Below, piece by piece: positions 25,191-37,053 of a stretch of DNA of 64,000 bases. The first letter of the stretch is position 1. The number at the start of each line of letters is the position of its first letter. Position numbers and translations under genes: made by a program. Origin of the DNA: Dama dama (lineage: Eukaryota > Chordata > Mammalia > Artiodactyla > Cervidae); the NCBI RefSeq assembly GCF_033118175.1, contig NC_083710.1:38037501-38101500 (forward strand), read 5' to 3'. The notes beneath the pieces were generated by a model. That model saw only the letters and a list, made by a program, of their open reading frames with translations. It ran no database searches and was not told the origin of the DNA.

Positions 25191-25399
25191 GTGTTGTTTA
25201 GTCACTAGTCGTGTCCAACTCTTTTACGACTCCATGGACTGTAGCCTGCCAGGCTCCTTGGTCAATGGGATTTCCCAGGCAAGAATACTGGAGTGGATTG
25301 CCATTTCCTTCTCCAGGGGATCTTCCTGACCCAGGGATCAAACCCAACTCTCTTGCATTGGCAGGCAGGTTCTTTACCACTGAGCCACCTGGGAATCCC
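25191..25399 (-). mobile_element. Bov-tA SINE, antisense
   Basis: Full-length antisense copy ending in 'actgagccacctgggaatcc'. Confidence 0.95.
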
Positions 25400-26421
25400 A
25401 TCTGTTTACTGGGTACCACAGAGTATAAAGCCATTTTCTGATTTTGTTTTATTATTTGCACAACAATCAGATGGGATGGGCATTTTCTTCTCCACATTTC
25501 AGACGAGGAAATTCAGTGGAAATAAAATGACATAAATATATAAAAAATATGCAGCAGGATAAGTGGTTGCCAAAGCCACTCAATGTTGGGATGGTCTGTC
25601 TTTGTTGGGATGGTGCTTCTGTGACCCACCCGTGTTCAGGAATGGATGCTGATGTGAAGTGCAACACGGAGCTTGTGGGACATTGCTTCGGTGTTGATTC
25701 TAAGTTATGAGAATGTATTCGGATGGGCTGACTTTTTTGGTGCTCATTAGAGAAGTAAAACCTACTAATGGAAGAGGTCACCAGCATTAACCTTTTCTCT
25801 CCTGTTTAGAAAACCCAGAATTTTTTTTCTCTCTCTCCTTCCCTTCTTATAGAATTCTAGTACCAGAACCTTGAAGCCAAGTTTTCCCAGGTATGTGTTA
25901 TTTTATAACCACTTCAAACAAGAGGCCCTCTGAACTGACAGTAGCTTCAAAAAATGTCTTTGTGGTAAATTAAAGGAGGGCCGCTGATCATGGAAGGTAA
26001 ACAGGTGATGAAATGCATCATTAGTACCTCATCTGTAATTCATCTCCCCCGCAGCAGATGACAGAGCATTGGGGCGAGAGTCGAGGGTGCTCAGAAGTGC
26101 AGGCTCTGGGGTCAGCCCGGCAGATTCATTACAACCCAGTGGAAAGCGCGGCCTGTCTCTGTGTCAATTACGGCTGCTTGATAACGGATATTATGTCAAG
26201 GTCTGTTCTTTCTCAAGATGCAGCCACACATTTTAAAATCATTACGAGAGTAAGCATGAGCCCCATGGCCTCGGAGTTCAGTTCATTTGTTATGTCCCAT
26301 TAGGACATGAAGACGCAGGCCGGGGTCTGGGGAAGGTGGGCAGGGTGGGCAGGGTCCAGGGAGAATCCAGGGCCCAGACCCTTGTGCTTCCTTAAAAAGT
26401 TCCACAGAGATGTGGAACTTT
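25400..26421. other. Unassigned stretch
   Basis: No gene or repeat recognised. There is a short GGGCA-type repeat near 26335-26360. Confidence 0.4.
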
Positions 26422-26627
26422 GGGCTTCCCTGATGGCTCAGTGGGTAAAGAATCCACCTGCAGTGAAGGAGACATGGGTTTGATTCCTGGGTCGAGAAGA
26501 TCCCTGGAAGAGGATATGGCAACCCACTCCAGTATTCTTGCCTGGGAAACCCTGTGGACAAAGGAGCCTGTCAAGCTATAGTCCACGGGGTTGCAAAGAA
26601 TCAGACATGACTGCAGTGACTGAGCAC
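26422..26627 (+). mobile_element. Bov-tA SINE
   Basis: Sense copy from 'gggcttccctgatggctcag' to 'gtgactgagcacaa'. Confidence 0.95.
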
Positions 26628-26865
26628 AAGCCGAACTGTGATTTGTTTGCCATAGTAGTCATTTACGATCTGCATGATGTGAGAAGCGGGGGAAGTCACC
26701 ACCATAATCACTCCTGCTGCGGGGTGACCTGGGCCATCTCTAGGAATAAACCGGATCAAGATTTCAGTGGAGCCTGAGAGGGTTTATTGAAATGAAGTGC
26801 TTTCTGCTGGACTCTCTCTCTGCTGGGGATGGAAACTTGCTGGTTGTTTTTCTCCTTTCCTTCAA

Positions 26866-26980
26866 GAACTACATGTAGTTCTACATGTAGCTTTACTACT
26901 ACATGTAGCTTTCCAGTAGCTCTAGTAGTTCTACTAGAACTTTCCAGTAGTTCTACTACAGTAGCTTTCCAGTAGTTCTT
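26866..26980. repeat. Palindromic minisatellite
   Basis: Three copies of the perfect 10-bp palindrome 'ctacatgtag' (26869, 26881, 26899), the first inside a perfect 16-bp palindrome 'gaactacatgtagttc' (26866-26881). They are followed by three copies of 'ctttccagtag' (26909, 26940, 26965) linked by GTAGTTCTAC-type hairpin arms. No known family recognised. Confidence 0.85.
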
Positions 26981-27961
26981 TCACATCTTGGCCTTTCTGA
27001 GCACCCTTTGTCACGTCTTTGGTGTGGATTTGACATACGTGACCCATCATCCAAGGGCAGGCTCCGCACTGCAGAAATAGTCTGGTCTGGTCTCTAGGCT
27101 GATGTGCAGATGCTAGAGACAGGAGTGGAGGTGTTGTAATTCAGCATGCATATATGGGGATGAGGATAGATCATTCAAACCCTCTTGTAAGAAATCGAGG
27201 GTGCTCAGAAGAGAAGCCCCTACTGAGTAGGCTTCATTTTCCTGTCTGGAGCCCTGTTTTGAGGGGGTTGTGAAGGGCTGGAATCTGGGCCCTGCACACC
27301 CTGCAGGAATGAACAACTCACGTTCCTTTCATGTTCAAATCCCCCCTTTACACCAGAGGCAGCCCCAGTGGAATGGATTCAGGACATTTAGTTCCTCATC
27401 TCCACATGGGAAACTCCTCATTGATGTGCCCTCCCGCAGATGCCCTGCCCCCCCATCCCCTCCTCCTTCTGTGCTCTGGGAATCACAATGTGGGGTGAGC
27501 TGATCTTGACCTCTGGGTGTCTCCACTTGCAAACAGGCTGTCAGGTGGAGTGGGCTGCATGGGCTCACGTGTCTCCTGGCTGGGTTTCCAGAGACTCCTG
27601 TGTGTCAGAAAACTTTTCACGGAGCCAGCTGCCCTGGAGGATGCTGACGGGAACCCACTATTAGCACAGATCCCGCACAAAGGAAAGCAATCCATTTCAA
27701 AATGTATAATGTGTGTTAATGTGTTGAATTAAATATACTGTCTGCTTTCTCAGGGAAACTTTAGAGCTACTTTCCACAAATCTAAGCACAAGGAAGAGTC
27801 TACACAATTCTTCTCCCTCCAGGAGGGGGTGAGAAATCCAGACAGCCCCCAAATGATAACCCTACTCTGCAGGGTGGGGGCATGGACTCTCACAGTCCCT
27901 GATGCATTTGTTCAGAGCTTTCTTGGTGTATCTGTGAATCTGCACTTGTGACCTGCTCCTA
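26981..27961. other. Unassigned, moderately GC-rich stretch
   Basis: No repeat recognised. Overlapping frames of 67-77 codons on both strands at 27113-27732 lack domain features. Confidence 0.4.
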
Positions 27962-27992
27962 AACACACACACGTGCACACACACACGTGCAC
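27962..27992 (+). repeat. Interrupted (CA)n repeat
   Basis: Two CA runs separated by 'cgtg', the unit 'acacacgtgc' occurring twice. Confidence 0.9.
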
Positions 27993-28006
27993 AAAGGGGT
28001 ATGTTG

Positions 28007-28455
28007 TTGTTCAGTTGCTACGTCGTGTCTGAGTCTCTGATACCCCATGGGCTGCAGCATGGCAGGCTTCCCTGTCCTTCAGTATCTCCTGGAGTTTGCT
28101 CAAAGTCATGTCCGTCGAGTTGGTGATGCCATCCAACCATCTCATCCTCTGTCGTCCCCTTCTCCTTTTGCCTTCAATCTTTTCCAGCATTAGAGTCTAT
28201 TCTAATGAGTCGGCTCTTTGCATCGGGCGGCCAAAGTATTGGAGCTTCAGCTTCAGCATCAGTCCTTCCAATGAATATTCAGGGTTGATTTCCTTTAGGA
28301 TGGACTGGTTTGATCTCCTTGCTGTCCAAGGGACTCTCAAGTCTTCTCTAGCACCACAGTTTGAAACCATTAATTCTTTGGTGCTCCACCTTCTTTATGG
28401 TCCAGCTCTCACACACGTACATGACTACTGGAAAAGCCATAGCTTTGACTAGACA
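28007..28455 (-). mobile_element. BovB LINE 3' end, antisense
   Basis: Runs from the 3' end complement ('gttcagttgctacgtcgtgt') to the region encoding the KAMAFPVVMYVCESW-type block. A 118-codon frame on the plus strand is only the antisense reading. 5'-truncated at about 28455. Confidence 0.93.
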
Positions 28456-29230
28456 CAGGGATATAGGCACACATAATTTCATTAGATTATATGGAAAGAA
28501 TATTTCTTGAATAAAAGAAAAGTACAGGCCCCTCACTTGTATGAATTTTGTGAGACTAAAATATTAAAAATCCCATATGTGTATATGCACATTCTGTTTT
28601 CCTCTTCATCCATAGCTATGTTAGGTATTTGTTAGTAACTGAAAGAAAGATTTTAGAAATGAATCATTTTGCAGAATCATTTGATAAATGACTCAGAAAT
28701 GCTCTGGTCATTTTTGATTCTCGTAATTGTTCAATTTCGAGGGCATTGTGTCCCCAAAAGCAACTCCTGGCCCATTTATGACCTTGTGAAATCGTGTACT
28801 TTTCACTGTGATGGACCTCTCCCCCCTCCCCCTGCCATTTAGTTTTAATATAGTGATTTCCTCCCATTGTCAGCTATTGAATGCAATGGAATATTATTTA
28901 AAATGAGCCATTTCCACAGTGCAGGGTCCCCTGGAAGAAACTGTTCTGTGTAATTCCTAAATTTCATTCATAATCATTTTAGGTTTAGCAACTCAAAATG
29001 TTTTATAACATTTTGGCAAATTTTGCCAGCACATTTCATCTCCATGCCTTATTCTTTGCATGAACATAAGCATAGAAAATATACTATTTTATAAAATCAA
29101 AGGAAGGAGACATTTGTCAGCAGTTCCATCCTAGATCTTAATTAATGAGAGTTTGTAAAACTCTAGACTAATTTTGACTGTAGCAGAATATCCTAAAAAT
29201 ATTTCATCTGGGCCAAAATCATCGAGTCAG
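28456..29230. other. AT-rich unassigned stretch
   Basis: No gene or repeat recognised. The short frames here have no domain content. Confidence 0.4.
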
Positions 29231-29437
29231 TGGTGGTGGTAGTTGCTAAGTCGTGTCTAACTCTTGCAACCCCATGGACTGTAGCCCGCCAGGCTCCTCT
29301 GTCCACAGGATTTTCCAGGCAAGAATCCTGGAGTGGATTGCCATTTCTTTCTCCAGGAGATCTTCCCTACCCAGGAATTGAACCCAGGTCTCCTGCATTG
29401 CAGGCAGATTCTTTACCAACTGAGCTATGAGGGAGGC
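29231..29437 (-). mobile_element. Bov-tA SINE, antisense
   Basis: Antisense copy from 'tggtggtagttgctaagtcg' to 'actgagctatgagggaggcc'. Confidence 0.94.
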
Positions 29438-31370
29438 CATTTGAGTCAATAGGAAAAAGCATTCCTTAATGATTTTAATTTTAGAATTGACAAATCCACA
29501 GAGAAGTTGAGAAGGTAGTCTTGAGTTCCTGTACCAGATCACTTTCCCATTCTTAATATCTTAGAAAATGCTAATTACAATGATGTGTTTGTTACAGTAA
29601 ATGAACCAATACCGATGCACTGTCCTTAAGTAAATTTCACTGTTCTGATTTCCTTGGTTTTTACCAACTGCCCTGCTCCAGGATCCATGTTATCCTTTGA
29701 GGTTCCTCTGCACTAGGACAGTTTCTCAGGCCCGAGAATCATTCTTAAATACAGAGTCTGAGCTTTTCCTCTCTGTTCTCATTAACTACATATATTTAGG
29801 TAGTTTTATTTGTAGAGGGAGAACTGATTGGAGAGAGATGGGGAGAGGTGATGAATTCATTTTCTCATTGTGAATCAGTCCGATAGATTAGCTAATACTT
29901 TCAGGGAAAACCATCAAAAATCAGGAAACAATGGTGGGTTTAAGAGCACACTGGATGAATGATTTCCAGTGTCACGAGGAGATCCCCTGGCACGTCCATT
30001 ACCGCAGGGAAGATAAGGGTGTTTATTCACTTATGCAGGGACTGTTTTCAGGGCCTGCTCTCACATGCCATTTTTCTGCCTTCCAAGATAAAAAGAAATA
30101 GTTTGTGACCATTTTCTATTTAAACAGAGTTTTAGTTATTAGATAAACACATGTAACCCCCCACAAATTTATTTAAGTGCCAAGGCAATTCAAGTCATCC
30201 TAACCTGTATCATTCTTGTTACTTAGTAGCAGGGTGATCATACCCAAGGATGCTCAATGACCTTATCTTCCCAAGTAGCAGCCTCATTTTGCTTTCTTTT
30301 CTGTTTACACTCATGTAATTCATTTGCAATATTTTAGGTGTTCAAAATGTTTTACACATTTTCTGCCTTCACATATAAATCTTATTGTTCCACTCAGAAA
30401 GTGTATTGGTATGTCAAGGATTCAGGACATAACATTTTCTACTATGGAAAGTTATCCCATCTAATAAGAAAGTACACAAGTATCAAAATCCAAACAGGTT
30501 CTCCTTTTTACTTATAATTTTGTTTTTCATCCCAAGATGGTGCCAAGTAAATTTGTTCACTTGCTGAATTAGATTCCGTTTCTGTAGACAGTTCAGATTT
30601 ATAAGCCACACTGCACAAGCAATTATAGTAATCTAAAAAACATTTGAGACAGGCCCTTAATTTCACTCTAGGGGAATTTATTCTCGCCATTACCTTATTT
30701 TAAGTATGTGGAGTCCCAGTTTCTCGGGTGTGCTATTTGAAGTGGGTTGTCATGGAAGTTTTGTGATGAGCAAAGACATCTGACAAGGAGACGGGCGTGA
30801 GCCGTCTGTGAATCCGTTCTTCCCTTCCGTGAGTCACTGACAGTTGAACAAATGGTACCCTGTGTGGAGTACCACACTGGTCTCTGGGGACCCAGTGAGG
30901 AGAGGGGACACCTTCTGAGAGGAAGCCTTTCTGTGCAAATATAAGGAAGATGACAGGACATAGAGTAACTGTGTAATGTTAGAACCGAGGTGGTGTGGAC
31001 AGGGGAGGGCGTGGGGCAGCACTGTGCTCTCGGCGGCCACTTCCACGCTGGCCGATCTCGGGTCTGGGGCAGAGCCTGAATGAGGGGTTGGGACCCAGCT
31101 CAGCTGAGCACAAACACAGGGCATGGAATGCCCAAACTTCTGACCTGGAAAGAGGATCACTGCGGTCGTCTTTGGAGTCGTGTTTACACACAGACTGTAG
31201 GTTTGTATTTTACATCAGATGATGGAGCAGACACGTGTGAGAAAATGTCTGAATACGTCAAAGGAGGAAACCCAGAGAGTCATGTGGATGATGCTTTTGT
31301 TGGACTTTCCCCTTCCTGCTCCCTGAGACATTCTGACCCATGTGAAATCCAATTTAGAATGAACTGTGCT
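29438..31370. other. Long unassigned stretch (1.9 kb)
   Basis: Mostly AT-rich, with higher GC at 30690-31200. Frames of 70-129 codons at 30695-31469 overlap in several frames and on both strands. There is no recognised domain or consistent splice-site pairing. Confidence 0.4.
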
Positions 31371-31396
31371 TTTTTTTTTTTTTTTAAAAAAAAAAA
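31371..31396. repeat. T-run directly joined to an A-run
   Basis: About 15 T followed by about 12 A, a perfect inverted repeat with no loop. It may be the junction of two retroposon tails or a slippage product, and assembly errors are common at such tracts. Confidence 0.9.
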
Positions 31397-31595
31397 CAAA
31401 TCTAGTATTTCTTCTAATGAAGTCAACCTTTCAAAGAAAAGAATACAAGGAATGTGTTTAATATGCTAATAGCATAACTAATTTTTTTTATTTCCCAGCA
31501 ATTTAAATACAATTTATTTACATTTAGCAGCAGCAGCATTTACATTTAAAGGCATTCTTATTTTGATGATAGTGTCTTACTTCTTTAAATAAACT

Positions 31596-31726
31596 CCTGT
31601 GTGCTTAGTCGCTAAGTTGTGTCTGACTCTTTTTGCGACCCCATGGACTGTAACCCACCAGGCTCCTCTGTCCATGGAATTCTCCAGGCAAGAATACCGG
31701 AGTGGGTTGCCATTTCTACCTATAGG
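31596..31726 (-). mobile_element. Bov-A monomer, antisense, with TSD
   Basis: Covers only the Bov-A body and stops at the A-unit boundary ('gttgccatttctacc'). Exact 9-bp TSD 'aaataaact' at 31587-31595 and 31727-31735. There is no tRNA head, so it was inserted as a headless unit. Confidence 0.93.
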
Positions 31727-31735
31727 AAATAAACT

Positions 31736-32499
31736 GCTATTAGAGTTAAAATCAGTATGGTAGCTTTAACTGTAGATTAGTTTGTTTCTTACTCAGATTC
31801 CTAATGACAAATATAGTTTATGAAGGATGGAGACCTAATTTCTGAAGAGGAGCAATATTTAAGATGACAAGATCCTGGAGGATGCACCTGTTGGCTCTGA
31901 ACGAAGCTGTGGAACATCTGGGTGGGGCTTGGAGCTCTGTGCGAGATTCAGGAACATAGCGGTACAGTGTCACCAACAGACTCACCCTTCTGGCTGTTAG
32001 ATTTCAACAGCTGGATCGAGTGTGGGGAGAAACCTTGGCAGGTAATGAAGTAATTCAAGGAGGGTGGTTCTGAGTGGATGGAGACTTAAAACACATGCAC
32101 ACAGTGTCTTGGGGACTGCATTAGCAGCAAGTTGTCTGGATTATAAAGACAGGCGTGGTTGGGGTACTCAATCTGGTAAAACTAGGAAATGATCAACATT
32201 TACTGTTTGTGTGATTTCAGCTGCTCTGAGACCTCATTTCCTTTTCTCAGTGATATTTTCTAATTATTTCTGACATCCTTTCTTGACATTTCCCTCTTAT
32301 ATTAATATATTCCATTCTTCTTAATTCTTGTTAAGGTATCAGCTGAATCTATGTATCAGACCCGACTTTTTGTTATAGCCTCTTAGAGAACTGTAGAGCA
32401 GTTATCTATATCAGTCTGAACTCCCAGGAAATGTGCCATAAATGTTTCTTCTTTTAGTTATTTTAAGATATCATCCTTGAGTTGACTACAAGACAATTT
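31736..32499. other. Unassigned stretch
   Basis: No gene or repeat recognised. Confidence 0.4.
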
Positions 32500-32745
32500 T
32501 TGATGGTATGCTGATGTTCTGATGATCTGATGATGTTCTAGTGGTATGGTAACCTGTGATGGTTGGTGGGGGGTGTTGGTTTGGGTCGCTGCATTAGCTG
32601 GTGGTGCTGTGATGGTTGGTGGTGCTGAGATTGTCAGTGATGCTAAGATGGTGGTGCTGTAATGGTTGATGAGGCTGAGATGGTGATGCTGAGGTGGTTG
32701 ATGATGTTGAGATGGTATAATGATGAATGGTGATACTGTGAGTGA
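32500..32745 (+). repeat. Degenerate GATGGTGGTGCTGA-type minisatellite
   Basis: About 245 bp built from GATGGT, GGTGCTGA and GATGATGTT words at variable spacing, with G-rich patches ('ggttggtggggggtgttggt'). There are no retroelement hallmarks. It likely arose by local expansion and then decayed. Confidence 0.85.
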
Positions 32746-33304
32746 CCAGAGTATAAATGACTGGGTAGTGACCCTGTATGTAACATTTAGTGTTGTGAAG
32801 GTAATAATGAATGGGTCAAAAATGGCTTCTTGTTAAAAACGTCTAATCAGTTTCATGGAACACAGATCTTTGCCATCAAAAAGATAATTCTTCACATGTA
32901 CAAGTGAAAACAGAAGTTAAGGAGATAAGGGCATAACAGTAGGACCTGGATGCCATAGATGAATCTTTTCCAAAGGGCTCTTTTTCTCTTCCTTAGTTTT
33001 CTGTAGCTTTTAATCATGATGACAGAATTTTGTCACAACCCACCTGTGTATCAAAAAGTATTTACTTTGAATAAATACTACTTAACAAGCATTACTTTTT
33101 ATAGTGCCCCATGCAAATTTTTATTTTCAGTGCAGTAATTGGCAATTAAAATATATTTGGGTGTCAATTCAGATTTATCTTCTCCTTTTAGATAAACCCA
33201 TATGTTTTCAAAGGAGTGAAAAAGATAGACACTTAATCCATATACATGATTTTATGATGTATTTATACTGAATAAAAGGTCTTCTAACAATGCAGTTGAA
33301 AGCC
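32746..33304. other. AT-rich unassigned stretch
   Basis: No gene or repeat recognised. Confidence 0.4.
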
Positions 33305-33517
33305 CTTTATTTCTTGTGAATTTACTCAGTTGTGTCCGACTCTTTGCAACCCCATGGACTATAGCCTACCGGGCTCCTCCATCCATGGAATTTTCCAGGC
33401 AAGAGTACTGGAGTGGGTTGCCATTTCCTTCTTCAGAGGATCCTCCCAACTCAGGGATTGAACCTGGGTCTCCTGCATTGCAGGCTGACACTTTACCATC
33501 TGAGCCACCTTCTTAGG
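33305..33517 (-). mobile_element. Bov-tA SINE, antisense
   Basis: Antisense copy from 'tgaatttactcagttgtgtc' to 'catctgagccaccttcttag'. Confidence 0.94.
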
Positions 33518-33789
33518 AAATTTAAACTGCGTGGTTTGTATCACACCTTGGCAGGTAATTTTGTTTTACTTTTTGTAACCTTTGTGGTTTATGTATCCCA
33601 ACTCTGGAAATGTCTTAAATTCAGAAAGTGTTGGGCCCTAAATAGTGTGGGTGAGGTATGTTTTCTTACTTCATCTGTGTTCCATCAGGAACCATGTATA
33701 TGTTGGGTGAGAACCAGGTGAAGAGTGGCATGCCACCTCTCCTTGGTATCAACTTTGTGTCCTGGAGGAAACCCTGACTATTGTCATTC

Positions 33790-34160
33790 AAACAAAAAAG
33801 CGGACAAACCCCTCAAGGAGTGGTAGAGTGGTGGAGCCATAGAGTGGTGTGTGCATTCTCCGTGGTGTTTCCCTCGCAGCTCCTAGGGGCCAAACTGGAG
33901 GGAGAGGGTCTGGACCCCCGGATCCCAGCCCTGAGGATGGCTCCCGGCAGCGGCTCAGGTTCTCCCACACAGCCCCGCCTCCCTTCTCCCCCACCTCCTC
34001 TTCTTCCACCTCACTGCCTCCCTGTCTTTGACTTGCCCTTCAGAGTTCCAAACTCAAGCTGTTAAGTCCAATCATGACACCCGCCCACGGTGTCCACGCA
34101 GGGAAAGGTACTGCCGCTGGGGACCGCCGTCTCCACTGGCCACTCAACCCCTCCCCTGGA
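33790..34160. other. Locally GC-rich patch with polypyrimidine tract
   Basis: This stretch is richer in G+C and CpG than its surroundings, and contains a long C/T-rich run (about 33965-34040) ending in 'cttcag', which looks like a splice-acceptor context. Overlapping 60-94-codon frames exist on both strands, but none has a recognisable domain. I cannot support a gene; it could be unique regulatory sequence or chance. Confidence 0.3.
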
Positions 34161-34170
34161 GCCTGTGGGC

Positions 34171-34211
<41 letters not shown>
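34171..34211 (+). repeat. (GT)n microsatellite
   Basis: About 20 uninterrupted GT units, likely polymorphic. Confidence 0.97.
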
Positions 34212-34212
<1 letters not shown>

Positions 34213-34314
34213 TACAACGGAAAATGCAAGCCACAGTGCTCTTTCTGTTAAGGTGACATGTAGCCTCTGAATTTCCCTTTATATGTGCAACTTCCTCACT
34301 GCGCTTTTATAAAA

Positions 34315-34475
34315 AATAGTATTTATTCATTTGTCTGTGTCAGGTTTTAGTTGTGGCACATGGGCTTAGTTGGTCTGTAGCCTGTGGGATCTTAGTTCCC
34401 CTACCAGGGTTCAAACCCACATCCCCTGCCTTGCAAGGTGGATTCTTAACCACTGGACCATCAAGGAAGTCCCTC
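34315..34475 (-). mobile_element. CHR-type tRNA-Glu SINE, antisense
   Basis: Tail complement 'tatttattcatttgtctgtg', a body containing 'tgtgggatcttagttcccct', and the tRNA head complement 'aaccactggaccatcaagga'. Confidence 0.85.
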
Positions 34476-34677
34476 TCTCTGCACTTTTACAAAGAGATCA
34501 AGTCAGCACAAATACTAGCTAAAATATTATATATTTTTGCTCAATATAGCTATTTTAAGGAGCTTGATGCATTCAGTGATTAAATATAAAGGACATTCAC
34601 TGAACAAAAGGATTAATGTATCTGAGATGAGCCACTTTGGTCCAAAATAAGAACTGAGATAATAAGACAGATCTGAT

Positions 34678-34826
34678 GTCTGTGTGTGTGTGTGTGTGTG
34701 TTTGTGTGTTAGTTGCTCAGTCATGTCCGACTCCTTGTGACCCCATAGACTGTAACCCACCAGGTTCCTCTGTCCAAGGGATTTTCCAGGTAAGAATACT
34801 GGAGTGTTTCTCCATTTCCTTCTCCA
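34678..34826 (-). mobile_element. Bov-A monomer, antisense, with (TG)n tail and TSD
   Basis: A (tg)n run at about 34679-34710 lies at the 3' tail of the element, followed by the antisense Bov-A body ending at the A-unit boundary ('ctccatttccttctcca'). It is flanked by 'aagacagatctgat' (34664-34677) and 'aagatagatctgat' (34827-34840), a 14-bp TSD with one mismatch. The microsatellite therefore grew from the SINE tail. Confidence 0.93.
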
Positions 34827-34840
34827 AAGATAGATCTGAT

Positions 34841-35204
34841 AATGACCTATAAATAAAGATGAGAGGGACAGGGTCCTGACATCATCAGTATGAAACACAA
34901 TATGCTCCCCACGTTAAAGTTTAGCTACAGAAATGCAGGGTGATGATATTTTGGTAGTGAACTTGGCCCTGAGGGGACATGAGTTCAAAATGAAACAGGC
35001 CATGCACCTCTGGGAGGTTTACTGCACATCATTCTGAGCATAGCTCATGATCCTGTGGCCTCGGGATGCTGTGGTCATCAGTTGCCACAGTGACGTGCGG
35101 GGTCCTGCCCTTCAAGCGAAAGAGGCCCCTGGAGCTTTGTGCTGGTAACTCCTGTTCCCACATCAACATCCTTTTGATGCTGCTTCAGATAATCTTTGTT
35201 GTTA
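34841..35204. other. Unassigned stretch
   Basis: No gene or repeat recognised. Confidence 0.4.
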
Positions 35205-35410
35205 TTTCATCGCTTAGTCGTGTCTGACTCTTCTTGTGACTCCATGGACTGCAGCCCACCAGACTCCTCTATCCATGGGATTTCCCAGGCAAGAATACTG
35301 GAGTGGGTTGCCATGCCCTCCGCCAGGGCATCTTCCTGATTCAGGGATCGAACCCGTGACTCCTGCATTGGCAGGCAAGTTGTTTACCATTAGTGCCACC
35401 TGGGAAACCC
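35205..35410 (-). mobile_element. Bov-tA SINE, antisense
   Basis: Full-length antisense copy ending in 'gtgccacctgggaaaccc'. Confidence 0.95.
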
Positions 35411-35959
35411 AGAAACCTGTTTGGAAATGACTATTCTCTACAGGAGGAGTAGTTCCACTCTTTGATAGGAATCCTCCAATTAGTAATTTAAACTGAGAGG
35501 TGCAGTTAATTACGGTATGTTAGCAGAACAATGAGGCAATTCATCTTTAAATTCTGGACTGGCTTCCCTGCAACATTAGGGAAGAATGTGCCTTAGCCCT
35601 TCCTGTGTGTTTGGATAGGAACAAGTTATGACTGATCTTGAGCAGAAAATCCACCTCCATCAGAAAACCAAGATTCCTTCTCTAGCTGAACATATCAGAT
35701 TTCTGACAACTAATCCCTTATTCAAGGGAGAAAATATTTTCATAATAAAACCTGCAAGAAGTACTCAAGGTGTATAAACTTGTTTGTATAAACCAGAACA
35801 AAGTTATCTTTAATCAGCGGTTATGGTAGCACTGTTACACATTTAAAATATATGCATCAGGCTTAGATCATGTTTACCTGACTAATGATATCAGTTGTAA
35901 ACATTTTTTAAAATAGCGCTTTCCGTGGTTCAAGTTGTACATTTCATTTTCTTCAGAGA
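35411..35959. other. AT-rich unassigned stretch
   Basis: No gene or repeat recognised. Confidence 0.4.
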
Positions 35960-36176
35960 GGGTGCGTGTGTGCTATCACATCAGTCCTGTTTGACTCTTT
36001 GCAACCCCATGGAGCAAAGGCTCCTCCAGGCTCCTCTGTTCATGGATTCTCCAGGCAAGAATACTGGAGTGGGTTGCCATTTCCTCCTCCAGGGGACCTT
36101 CCCAAACCAGGGACTGAACCCAAGTCTCCTGCATGGGCAGGTGGGTTCTTTACCACTAGCGCCACCTGGGAAGCCC
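35960..36176 (-). mobile_element. Bov-tA SINE, antisense
   Basis: Full-length antisense copy ending in 'agcgccacctgggaagccc'. The middle has a small local duplication ('aaaggctcctccaggctcct'). Confidence 0.95.
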
Positions 36177-36845
36177 GTGGGTCAGTAGGACATCTTTATC
36201 ACTCAGATGACCCTGAGTTTTATAAGAAAGCAATTTCTTGAAGCAGAAAAGCCAATGACAATTATTTTTACTTTAGGAGTTTTATAACATCTTTATGAGA
36301 AGCAAACACTGCAACTGTGATTCCCACTTTACTGATGAAGAAAACTGTGGCCCATGCTTTAAGGAAATGACTCAGCTTGACACAAAGAACAACCACACAG
36401 TTTGGGTACTGGGGAGAGAGCTGTGGGTCTGATGTTTTATTTTAATTGAACTAGAGATGTCAGACCACACGGTAAATCTCAGTTTCATGCAGGTGCCGAA
36501 TTAATAGAAGTGGATGCATGGCACTGAATTTGCAAAATGAAAACAGGAAATTGACACAGAGAATAAATGATCACATAACTTATAAACCCAATAAGGAGAT
36601 GCAGGATGCAAGAGATAAATCACCCGACTGGTCCAAGGGGTGGAAATGAATATGCATGTCCACCCAGCCCTGGACACTCTGTGCTAGGTGTTGCAGGCAG
36701 TGCAGCTGGTTAAAAGACTGGCTGGGAGTAGGGTGTGGAGAGGAGCCTACAGCAATATTTTTAAAAATCAAGGAAAATACCTCCAAATGTGAAATACTGA
36801 AAGTAGCAGTTTTCATCTTAGAGGATTTGTTTTTCAACCACAACT
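36177..36845. other. Unassigned stretch
   Basis: No gene or repeat recognised. Frames of 71-89 codons on opposite strands at 36580-36871 overlap and look like chance. Confidence 0.4.
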
Positions 36846-37053
36846 GCACTTCCCGAGTGGCTCAGTGGTAGGCAATCCACCTACTAGCGTAGGAGACACA
36901 GATTCGATCCCTGAGTCAGAAAGATCTTGAAAAGAAAATGGCAACCCACTCCAGTATTCTTGCTTGGAGAATCCCATGAACAGAGGAGCCTGGTGGGCCA
37001 TAGGGTCCATAGGGTCACAAAGAGTTGGACACAAATGAGCAGCTAAACAATAA
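36846..37053 (+). mobile_element. Bov-tA SINE
   Basis: Sense copy from 'cttcccgagtggctcagtgg' to 'gagcagctaaac', with a short internal duplication ('catagggtccatagggtcac'). Confidence 0.94.

Noticed and set aside
26866..26980. CRISPR-like spaced repeats
   Set aside because: The repeat spacing is irregular, there are no unique spacers of even length, and the host is a mammal.
30834..31469. Overlapping 70-129-codon frames on both strands
   Set aside because: Several mutually exclusive frames, no domain, no paired splice sites; most likely chance in a GC-richer patch.
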